Source of the DNA: Thermoplasmatota archaeon | GTDB lineage: Archaea; Thermoplasmatota; Thermoplasmata; UBA10834 | DNA: 15,134 nucleotides | Assembly (NCBI GenBank): GCA_022848805.1 | Contig: JAJISI010000017.1 | Span: 1-15,134 of the forward strand | Reading direction: 5' to 3' | Shown: positions 1 to 5,551 of the stretch, piece after piece | Numbering within the stretch: the stretch's first letter is position 1 | Layout: each line of letters starts with the position of its first letter | Program-made: the position numbers and the translations under genes | Notes under the pieces: generated by a model | Told to the model about the DNA's origin: nothing | What the model saw: the letters and a program-made list of their open reading frames with translations, nothing else | The model's database searches: none

Positions 1-692
1 GACAGGTGTACCACAGGAAGACCCACCTTGGCGAACTCCACAACGGCGTCTATATCGCCAGCCTCATACCGAAGAGGCGTCAACGGCGTGTGGGTTATCG
101 ACACAATCGTTCTTCGGGCCAGGTCTTTCCTCGATCCCACAATGGCCGCGGCAACATCTATGAGCAGGTTCGTGTCCGCTGCCGTTCCTGACCCATGCTG
201 GACGTGCTTGCCGGTGAAGAACAGAGAGGCGACGTATTCGTGGGAGTTCGAGACTTCCGGCGGGAGGTCGGTCGCGACGACCTCGGGCCAATAGAGCTCC
301 ACCTCCGGCATCGCATCGCACACGATGGTCAGATCCATGAGGTCTCTGATCGTCGACTTTCTCTTGCTCTGGGAGTCGATGTCCCAGACATCCGTCGGCT
401 GGCCGTCGTTCACCGCCTGCGGGTGTGATGCTGGAAGCCTGAGGTCATGCTTCGGATCCCTGCCGCACATTAAGAACTCCTTTGGAGCCTTCGACAGGGC
501 CTCATCCACAAGCGATTCCGGGATCTTGGCCAGCTCGCTCTTCTCGTCCACGGTCGCTCCGTGCTCCTTCAGCAAGGCCAGCACGGACCTGCTAGTGACT
601 TTGATGCCGACCTCGTTCAGTATCCGGATTGAGGTCTGGTGCACTTGATCTTCCTGCGCGCTCGTCAATGGATCGAATACAGCTCTAGCCAA
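1..692 (-). CDS. MttB-superfamily (trimethylamine methyltransferase-like) protein, N-terminal 230 residues; runs off the left edge
   Basis: Read on the minus strand, the frame is open from the window edge to a TAG just upstream of the start region. The protein resembles the trimethylamine:corrinoid methyltransferase (MttB) superfamily. It has an N-terminal helix ending in HQTSIRILNEVGIKV (residues 18-32), then KIPESLVDEAL (56-66), FLMCGRDPKHDLRL (73-86) and a TIM-barrel segment ending TPLTPLRYEAGDIDAVVEF (202-220) before GLPVVHL. Family members move methyl groups from methylated amines or betaines to a corrinoid protein in the cytoplasm. Only some carry pyrrolysine, and that site would lie beyond the window, so the substrate cannot be called. 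I chose a TTG start at 692 because GGGGGA lies 4 nt upstream. An ATG at 743 is in the same frame but separated by a TAG. It lies downstream of the thioesterase gene on the same strand, with a 103-bp gap holding a palindrome and possible TATA box. The family is fairly sure, the start is not. Confidence 0.8.
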   Translation of the reverse strand, partial: MARAVFDPLTSAQEDQVHQTSIRILNEVGIKVTSRSVLALLKEHGATVDEKSELAKIPESLVDEALSKAPKEFLMCGRDPKHDLRLPASHPQAVNDGQPTDVWDIDSQSKRKSTIRDLMDLTIVCDAMPEVELYWPEVVATDLPPEVSNSHEYVASLFFTGKHVQHGSGTAADTNLLIDVAAAIVGSRKDLARRTIVSITHTPLTPLRYEAGDIDAVVEFAKVGLPVVHL

Positions 693-752
693 CTTATCCC
701 CCGTGGTCCGGAGAACCTGATGCTCCTACAAAAACGCTGCCATGCTTGCCTG

Positions 753-772
753 GAAGGGTTGATAAACCCTTC
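753..772. promoter_or_regulatory. Perfect inverted repeat (8-bp arms, 4-nt loop) overlapping a possible TATA box
   Basis: GAAGGGTT (753-760), loop GATA (761-764) and AACCCTTC (765-772) form a perfect 20-bp inverted repeat in the gap between the thioesterase and the MttB-like gene. On the minus strand it contains TTTATC, about 20-24 nt before the ATG at 743, so it could be a promoter with an overlapping operator for the MttB-like gene. The other reading is an RNA hairpin at the 3' end of the thioesterase transcript. It has no following T-tract on the minus strand at a useful distance, although GTTTTTG occurs about 20 nt later. The repeat is seen directly; its role is inferred. Confidence 0.45.
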
Positions 773-795
773 GCAACCCGTCCCCGGAATGTCTC

Positions 796-1266
796 TCATG
801 AAGAGATGGATCTGGCCATCGCCTTCTCCTCCAGTCTCCTCGCGCGTCTTCTGCGTGCCTCTTGATTCCGCCTCTCATCATCCGGTGTCTCGAGCACCAG
901 CTCCGGAACCTCACATGGCTTTCCAGCCGAATCCAAGGCGACCATCGTGATATAGGAGGAGCCTGTGTGGCGAACCTCGTCCGTCCTGGGATCTTCGGCC
1001 TCTATACGCACACCGATCTCCATCGACGTGTGCCATACGGCGTTCACATTGGCTTTCAGCGTAAGCAGATCCCCGACATGCACCGGTGACAAGAACCTCA
1101 TGCTATCGACCGAGGCAGTTACGATGTTGGTCCGAGCGTGTTTGGTCGCAGCGACATAACATATCTCGTCGACCAGCTTCAGGATGGTACCACCGAACAC
1201 ATTGCCGGAGATGTTCGCGTCCTGCGGCATCATCACTCTCGCTACGACGGTCTTCGATTCCGACAC
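796..1266 (-). CDS. Hotdog-fold acyl-CoA thioesterase (YkhA/YciA/ACOT type)
   Basis: The predicted protein hydrolyses acyl-CoA to free acid plus CoA in the cytosol. With a GTG start at 1266 it has 156 residues and one hotdog domain. The family hallmark PQDANISGNVFGGTILKLVD (14-33) holds the conserved Asn/Gly and FGG loop. NIVTASVDSMRFLSPVHVGD (47-66) and SSYITMVALDSAGKP (103-117) are also typical. The tail from about 126, TPDDERRN followed by an Arg-rich helix, matches the usual C-terminus of the YkhA branch. The frame stays open up to 1392, but that would overlap the upstream gene. A TTG at 1287 with AAGGGAG 10 nt before it is the main alternative start. It sits 40 nt after the membrane protein gene on the same strand and is probably cotranscribed with it. 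The acyl chain preferred cannot be told from sequence. Confidence 0.85.
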   Translation of the reverse strand: MSESKTVVARVMMPQDANISGNVFGGTILKLVDEICYVAATKHARTNIVTASVDSMRFLSPVHVGDLLTLKANVNAVWHTSMEIGVRIEAEDPRTDEVRHTGSSYITMVALDSAGKPCEVPELVLETPDDERRNQEARRRRARRLEEKAMARSISS

Positions 1267-1306
1267 CCTTCTCGATTCCCTTGACAATCGAACCCAGCTC
1301 CCTTCG

Positions 1307-2290
1307 TCATCCCGCGCCGCTACCAGGCGGGCTAATACTCTCATCCGACTCGACGGCTTCGGAGGACGCCGCACTGTTACTCTCGTCGACATCCGCAGGT
1401 GTCCGACCCCTCCTACGTCTTATCGCGAGGACCAGCGCCACCACGAGAACGGCGAACGACAACGCAACGAGAGTCGCGGCCAGCACCAGTAACGCGCCAT
1501 CACCAGTGCGATCATACTCGTAGTTCACGAGCTCCGCGACGAACACCGGGTCGTCATCCGCAGAGTCGTAGAACTCCATTCTGACGAAACCGCCGACCTC
1601 CTCCGAGTACCACATGACCTCCAGTTCCGAGTCGCTAGTGATGGATATCCGCCGAGAGGAGAAAGCCCCAGCATCGGTCTCGAGCAGTTCATCCGATGAG
1701 GCTACGGAGACATTGAATGTCGTCAAGGCAGTCGACTCATCGCTCACCTCCGTGGAATCATCGATGTATGCACTCGTGCTGAACGCCTCGACAGTCTCGT
1801 TCCACTCTAGGTTGAGATCAGGGTTCAACGGGTCAAAAAGTGACAACAACGGCTCGCTGTACACGACCGTCTCGCGGATCTCCATGAACGACGCCAGCTG
1901 GAACTCGTCGAACCCGGTCGAGACATTCACCAAGAGGGCCGTCTCCTCGCCCGCGGCTCCTATACCTCCCAGGGCTTCGTACCGATATCCGTCGAATTGT
2001 CCAGTCAGAAAGGTGTCGTACGAAGGGCCAGTCGCGAAGCCTGAGAATTCGCCACTGACCTTCATGACGCTGACTTCGTGGTAGGTCCCGTTCACCTCCA
2101 ACTGTTCCCCGCCGATGAACGTGTAGGTGAGAGTCCCTGAGACCTGAACATCGGCGACGGAAAAGACGACCGCATATGTCCAGTGGTCACCGGTCGAGTG
2201 TTCGAGAGCGTCTACGCAAGAAGGCATGGACATCAGTAACAGAAAAGGCAACGCGACGGCGATAGAACGGCGTCGAACGGTTGAGGACAC
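1307..2290 (-). CDS. Predicted secreted, C-terminally membrane-anchored surface protein of unknown function
   Basis: I do not recognise a family. The 327-residue protein begins with an arginine-rich n-region (RRR, 6-8) and hydrophobic stretch (about 10-22), with a likely signal-peptidase cut after VDA (26-28). A Cys at 25 is not in a good lipobox. The extracellular part, about 30-262, is rich in beta-prone Thr/Val/Tyr and acidic residues and carries four N-glycosylation sequons (N67, N122, N164, N193). One transmembrane helix (about 264-290) is followed by RRRRGR (291-296) and a short cytoplasmic tail of Ser, Glu and Asp. That is a type I topology. The GTG start is preceded by a strong GGAGGGG ribosome site 7 nt upstream. 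It heads a leftward group with the thioesterase and MttB-like genes and is divergent from trpS. Nothing in the sequence indicates a binding partner. Confidence 0.8.
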   Translation of the reverse strand: MSSTVRRRSIAVALPFLLLMSMPSCVDALEHSTGDHWTYAVVFSVADVQVSGTLTYTFIGGEQLEVNGTYHEVSVMKVSGEFSGFATGPSYDTFLTGQFDGYRYEALGGIGAAGEETALLVNVSTGFDEFQLASFMEIRETVVYSEPLLSLFDPLNPDLNLEWNETVEAFSTSAYIDDSTEVSDESTALTTFNVSVASSDELLETDAGAFSSRRISITSDSELEVMWYSEEVGGFVRMEFYDSADDDPVFVAELVNYEYDRTGDGALLVLAATLVALSFAVLVVALVLAIRRRRGRTPADVDESNSAASSEAVESDESISPPGSGAG

Positions 2291-2297
2291 GGGTCAG

Positions 2298-2304
2298 CCC
2301 CTCC
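2298..2304 (-). promoter_or_regulatory. Shine-Dalgarno site deciding the GTG start of the secreted protein
   Basis: The minus strand reads GGAGGGG with a 7-nt spacer (CTGACCC) before GTG at 2290. This is the best ribosome-binding match in the window and implies a leadered mRNA, unlike several near-leaderless neighbours. Confidence 0.75.
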
Positions 2305-2335
2305 GAAGGCTGGGTGCTAGACGCTACTCTTGCGT

Positions 2336-2348
2336 CTTATATCTTTCC
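2336..2348 (-). promoter_or_regulatory. BRE/TATA promoter for the leftward secreted protein-thioesterase(-MttB) group
   Basis: The minus strand reads GGAAAG (2348-2343) followed by ATATAAG (2342-2336), a good archaeal BRE plus TATA box. Transcription would begin near 2312, giving a leader of about 22 nt that contains the GGAGGGG ribosome site. It lies back to back with the trpS promoter. Confidence 0.65.
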
Positions 2349-2364
2349 GATGGCAGCATCTAGA

Positions 2365-2378
2365 GGAAAGCATATAAT
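2365..2378 (+). promoter_or_regulatory. BRE/TATA promoter for trpS
   Basis: GGAAAG (2365-2370) is followed directly by CATATAAT (2371-2378). A start of transcription about 25 nt downstream falls near 2400, giving a leader of about 10 nt before ATG 2410, with no ribosome site of note. Confidence 0.65.
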
Positions 2379-2409
2379 GTGAAATCGTTTAACCCTGGAC
2401 CGGGTCTCA

Positions 2410-3528
2410 ATGAACGATGGATTCGAGGTCACGCCATACAAGGTGACCGGCGATATCGACTACGACGAGCTCGTCGACCGATTCGGGACGAAGAGGATCG
2501 ACGAGGCACTTGTGAAGCGACTCGAGAAACACGGCCCCCTCCATCCGATGATAAGGAGAGGCATATTCTACTCACATAGAGACCTCGACTGGATACTGGA
2601 CCAGTACGAAAATGGGCCTGGTTTCACCCTCTACACCGGCAGGGGACCATCTGGCCCCATACACATAGGCCACACGATGCCTTGGATGTTCACGAAGTAT
2701 CTCCAGGACACCTTCAAGGTGAAGCTTTGGTTCCAGCTGACGGACGACGAGAAGTTCATGTTCTACGACCATCTCAGCCTCGAGGACGCGAAAAGCTGGG
2801 GCTATGACAACGCGCTGGACATAATCGCGCTCGGATTCGATCCCAAGCTGACCAACATATTCCTTGACACCGAGTACATCAAAACGATGTACCCCATGGC
2901 CATCAAGGCGGCGAAGAAGATCAACTTCTCCACGATCAGGGCTGTGTTCGGATTCGATAATTCGAACAACATAGGCAGCATATTCTTCACGAGCATTCAG
3001 ACCGTCCCGTGCTTCCTAGAGTCGATGCAACAGGGGAGGAACGTCCCGTGCCTCATACCCTGTGGAATAGACCAGGACCCTCACTTCAGGGTGACCAGGG
3101 ACATCGCGGGAGGCCTCGGATACCACAAGCCGGCTCTGATACACGCGAAGCTCATGCCCTCGTTGACGGGCTCCGAGAAGATGTCCACCTCCACCGCTAT
3201 GAACGACACCATCTTCATGACCGACGACGAGAAGACCGTGAAGAAGAAGGTGATGAACGCCTTCACCGGAGGGCGCGTCTCGGTCGAAGAGCAGCGGAAG
3301 AACGGCGGAGATCCAGAGGTGTGTTCCGTGTACCAATACAACCTGTACCATTTCGAGCCGGACGACTCCAAGCTTGCGGAGCTGCATGCCAGCTGCAGGT
3401 CCGGCAAGATACTGTGCGGGGAGTGCAAGGCGCTCCTCTTCGAGAAGGTCTGGAAGTTCCTTGAGACGCATCAGGCCGCCCGGGAGAAGGCCAAGGACCG
3501 GCTCGACGAATTCTTCGTACGCGATTGA
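2410..3528 (+). CDS. trpS: Tryptophanyl-tRNA synthetase, archaeal/eukaryal type
   Basis: This class Ic synthetase charges tRNA-Trp with tryptophan using ATP in the cytosol. At 372 residues it has the usual length of archaeal TrpRS. The signature HIGH motif is intact in GPSGPIHIGH (79-88), and the KMSKS loop appears as GSEKMSTS (254-261). LWFQLTDDEKF (106-116), IPCGIDQDPHFRVTRD (216-231) and GYHKPALIHAKLMP (237-250) match the archaeal and eukaryal branch rather than bacterial TrpRS. The C-terminal segment with CRSGKILCGECK (329-340) is typical of archaeal members. ATG at 2410 follows a clear BRE/TATA promoter. It is probably cotranscribed with the TrmO-like gene, whose chosen start lies 56 nt after this stop. 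Confidence 0.97.
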   Translation: MNDGFEVTPYKVTGDIDYDELVDRFGTKRIDEALVKRLEKHGPLHPMIRRGIFYSHRDLDWILDQYENGPGFTLYTGRGPSGPIHIGHTMPWMFTKYLQDTFKVKLWFQLTDDEKFMFYDHLSLEDAKSWGYDNALDIIALGFDPKLTNIFLDTEYIKTMYPMAIKAAKKINFSTIRAVFGFDNSNNIGSIFFTSIQTVPCFLESMQQGRNVPCLIPCGIDQDPHFRVTRDIAGGLGYHKPALIHAKLMPSLTGSEKMSTSTAMNDTIFMTDDEKTVKKKVMNAFTGGRVSVEEQRKNGGDPEVCSVYQYNLYHFEPDDSKLAELHASCRSGKILCGECKALLFEKVWKFLETHQAAREKAKDRLDEFFVRD

Positions 3529-3570
3529 ACGACCAAACGCTCAATAACGCACACGCGATTCGCCCCCTGC

Positions 3571-3576
3571 AAGGAG
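3571..3576 (+). promoter_or_regulatory. Shine-Dalgarno site deciding the TTG start of the TrmO-like gene
   Basis: AAGGAG with an 8-nt spacer precedes TTG at 3585. The open frame extends back to a TTG at 3525 that overlaps the trpS stop, but the residues before 3585 have no family similarity. Confidence 0.65.
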
Positions 3577-3584
3577 TGGTTGCA

Positions 3585-3968
3585 TTGAAGCTCAAACGAA
3601 TAGCGACCGTGGTGAACGGCATCGCAGGTGACACAGACGACTGGGGTAAGGTGAGGTCGAAGCTGGTTCTCGAAGACCAGTATGTGGAGGGGCTGTACAA
3701 GCTCAACCGATTCGACCACATACTCGTGATATTCGGTTTCCACCGCAAGCGGAAGGTGCTGATGAGAGTGCATCCGATGCATGACCCAACGAGGCCGCTC
3801 GTGGGGGTCTTCGCGACGAGGGCGCCCAGGAGGCCGAACAGGATGGGGCTCACCCGGGCGCGTCTGATAAGCGTGAGAGGAAACACGGTGACGGTCGAAG
3901 GTCTGGACGCCTATGACGGGTCGCCAGTGTACGACATCAAACCGCCCGTGGACGAGATAGACTACTGA
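3585..3968 (+). CDS. TrmO/TsaA-like tRNA (t6A37 N6-) methyltransferase
   Basis: The protein belongs to the TrmO (YaeB/TsaA) family. The characterised member uses SAM to methylate N6-threonylcarbamoyladenosine at position 37 of tRNA-Thr, next to the anticodon. With TTG at 3585 it has 127 residues, a single beta-barrel domain without the C-terminal extension of the E. coli enzyme. It starts KLKRIATVVNGIA, as is typical. The two hallmark motifs are GVFATRAPRRPNRMGLT (74-90), the SAM-binding and catalytic region, and LDAYDGSPVYDIKP (107-120). It follows trpS closely and precedes pheS, in keeping with a tRNA role. Some short archaeal homologues have no tested activity, so the tRNA target is an inference from the family. 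Confidence 0.88.
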   Translation: MKLKRIATVVNGIAGDTDDWGKVRSKLVLEDQYVEGLYKLNRFDHILVIFGFHRKRKVLMRVHPMHDPTRPLVGVFATRAPRRPNRMGLTRARLISVRGNTVTVEGLDAYDGSPVYDIKPPVDEIDY

Positions 3969-3982
3969 CTACGACCCAGACG

Positions 3983-3997
3983 GAAAAAGTAAATAAG
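3983..3997 (+). promoter_or_regulatory. BRE/TATA promoter for pheS, nearly leaderless
   Basis: GAAAAAG (3983-3989) plus TAAATAAG (3990-3997) form a BRE/TATA pair whose centre is about 28 nt before ATG 4022. Transcription would start at or within a few nt of the start codon, and there is no ribosome site. pheS therefore probably has its own leaderless transcript despite following trmO by only 53 nt. Confidence 0.65.
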
Positions 3998-4021
3998 CTG
4001 CACGTCCAATGTGGCCTGGAC

Positions 4022-5551
4022 ATGACCGACACCGAGCTCGTCAGTCAGTTGAACTATTTTGAGAAGAAGGTGCTCGCAGCCCTCAAAGACATCGGGAGCG
4101 GCAGCCCGGAACAGATACTCGAGAGGACTGGGCTGGAGCAGCTCGTCGAGGTCATGAACGCATCCTCTTGGCTGCAGGCCAAGGGGCTCGTCGAGATCGA
4201 CGAAGCGGTGACGAAAAGATACTCGCTGAAAGACAAGGACGCGGTTGAAAGGCCGCTCCCAGAGAAAGTCGTGGTGGAGACGATCATCTCGGACTTCGAC
4301 GGGAAGGCGTCGCTCGCGGACCTCAAGAAGACGGGGAAGTTCAGGACCGACGAGATACAAATCGCTATCGGCTGGATCCGGAAGAAGGGCTGGGGAGAGC
4401 TGTCCAAGGACGGAAAGGACACCATCGTCAGGATAACGAAAGAGGGCAGAGAGGCGGTCGACGCGAAGGGGGAGGACGAGTTGCTGCTCCGGAGGCTTGC
4501 GGAAGGAGACCTCTCCGAGGCCGATGTGAACAAGGATACGATCAGCCAGCTCATGCAGCGTAAGGATTTCCTCTCGGAGAAACTCGTGACCAGCAGGACG
4601 ATTTCCCTGACCGACAAAGGTTCGGACATCTCCGGCCTTGACATGCAGATCAAGGAGGAGGTGGGGCAGATATCGCCCGAGCTGATCCAGTCAGGAAGAT
4701 GGCGTGATGTCGACATCAGGAGATACGACGTGAAAGCCTTCGCCCCGACGGTCTATGGCGGTAGGAAGCACCCGATAACGCTACTCATAGACAAGATCCG
4801 GACAACCTTCCTTACGATGGGATTCACAGAGATAACCGGGGACTTCTTCGAGAACGCCTTCTGGAACATGGATGTGCTGTTCACGGCCCAGGACCATCCA
4901 GCGAGGGAGCTGCAGGACACTTTCTACCTATCCGAACCGGAGACGGCCGACCTGTCGGACGACGCCGAGCTCGTTGACGTGGTCAGACAGGTGCACGAGA
5001 ACGGCTGGAAGACCGGCTCGCTGGGATGGCAGTACAAGTGGAGCCTGGAGGAGGCGAGGAAGACTCTGCTTCGGACGCACACGACCGTCAACACCATCCG
5101 CAGGATAGCAGCCGATCCCGAGCTGCCCTTCAAGGTGTTCTCGATAGGGAGGGTGTTCAGGAACGAGGCGATGGATTCGACTCACCTCCCGGAATTCATG
5201 CAGATAGAAGGCATAGTGTGCGAGGAAGATTCCAACTTCGACATGCTCTGCACGCTCCTGAAGGAGTTCTACAAGAAGATGGGGGTTCCGAAGATCCGCA
5301 TCCGTCCGTCGTACTATCCATATACGGAACCCTCGGTCGATGTCGAGATATTCTTCAACGGCCAGTGGATGGAGCTGGGCGGTGCGGGGATATTCAGGCC
5401 CGAGGTCACCGAGCCGCTAGGGGTCCACAAGCCCGTGCTGGCCTGGGGATTCGGCCTCGAGCGGCTGGCCATGCAGGTGTGGGGACTCAAAGACATCAGA
5501 GACATCTACATCTCGGACATGGATTGGCTGAAGAAGATGCCTCAGGTGTGA
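4022..5551 (+). CDS. pheS: Phenylalanyl-tRNA synthetase alpha subunit, archaeal type
   Basis: This is the catalytic subunit of the alpha2-beta2 class II enzyme that charges tRNA-Phe. At 509 residues it has the length of archaeal and eukaryal PheS. The first 200 or so residues are predicted winged-helix tRNA-binding modules (for example 9-69 and 80-148). The class II core starts near HPITLLIDKIRTTFLTMGF (250-268, motif 1). Motif 2 is FKVFSIGRVFRNEAMDSTH (370-388) followed by EFMQIEG, and motif 3 is GFGLERLAM (476-484). RTHTTVNTIRR (351-361) and YYPYTEPSVDVE (431-442) form the phenylalanine pocket region. ATG 4022 fits a leaderless start from the TATA box at 3990. No pheT lies within the window, so the beta subunit must be elsewhere. 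Its last 10 bp overlap the convergent STAND gene. Confidence 0.97.
   Translation: MTDTELVSQLNYFEKKVLAALKDIGSGSPEQILERTGLEQLVEVMNASSWLQAKGLVEIDEAVTKRYSLKDKDAVERPLPEKVVVETIISDFDGKASLADLKKTGKFRTDEIQIAIGWIRKKGWGELSKDGKDTIVRITKEGREAVDAKGEDELLLRRLAEGDLSEADVNKDTISQLMQRKDFLSEKLVTSRTISLTDKGSDISGLDMQIKEEVGQISPELIQSGRWRDVDIRRYDVKAFAPTVYGGRKHPITLLIDKIRTTFLTMGFTEITGDFFENAFWNMDVLFTAQDHPARELQDTFYLSEPETADLSDDAELVDVVRQVHENGWKTGSLGWQYKWSLEEARKTLLRTHTTVNTIRRIAADPELPFKVFSIGRVFRNEAMDSTHLPEFMQIEGIVCEEDSNFDMLCTLLKEFYKKMGVPKIRIRPSYYPYTEPSVDVEIFFNGQWMELGGAGIFRPEVTEPLGVHKPVLAWGFGLERLAMQVWGLKDIRDIYISDMDWLKKMPQV

Noticed and set aside
753..772. The palindrome as a bacterial-type rho-independent terminator
   Set aside because: The window is archaeal and no T-tract directly follows the stem, so an operator/promoter reading is preferred.
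1614..2084. Plus-strand 156-residue Ser-rich open frame
   Set aside because: Shadow of the secreted protein, which has a signal peptide, ribosome site and transmembrane helix on the other strand.
3263..3886. Minus-strand 207-residue open frame spanning the trpS end and the TrmO-like gene
   Set aside because: It is antisense to two clear genes and has no recognisable family content.
4054..4716. Minus-strand 220-residue Ser-rich open frame inside pheS
   Set aside because: Serine-rich composition is typical of the antisense of an acidic, lysine-rich coding region; pheS is well supported.
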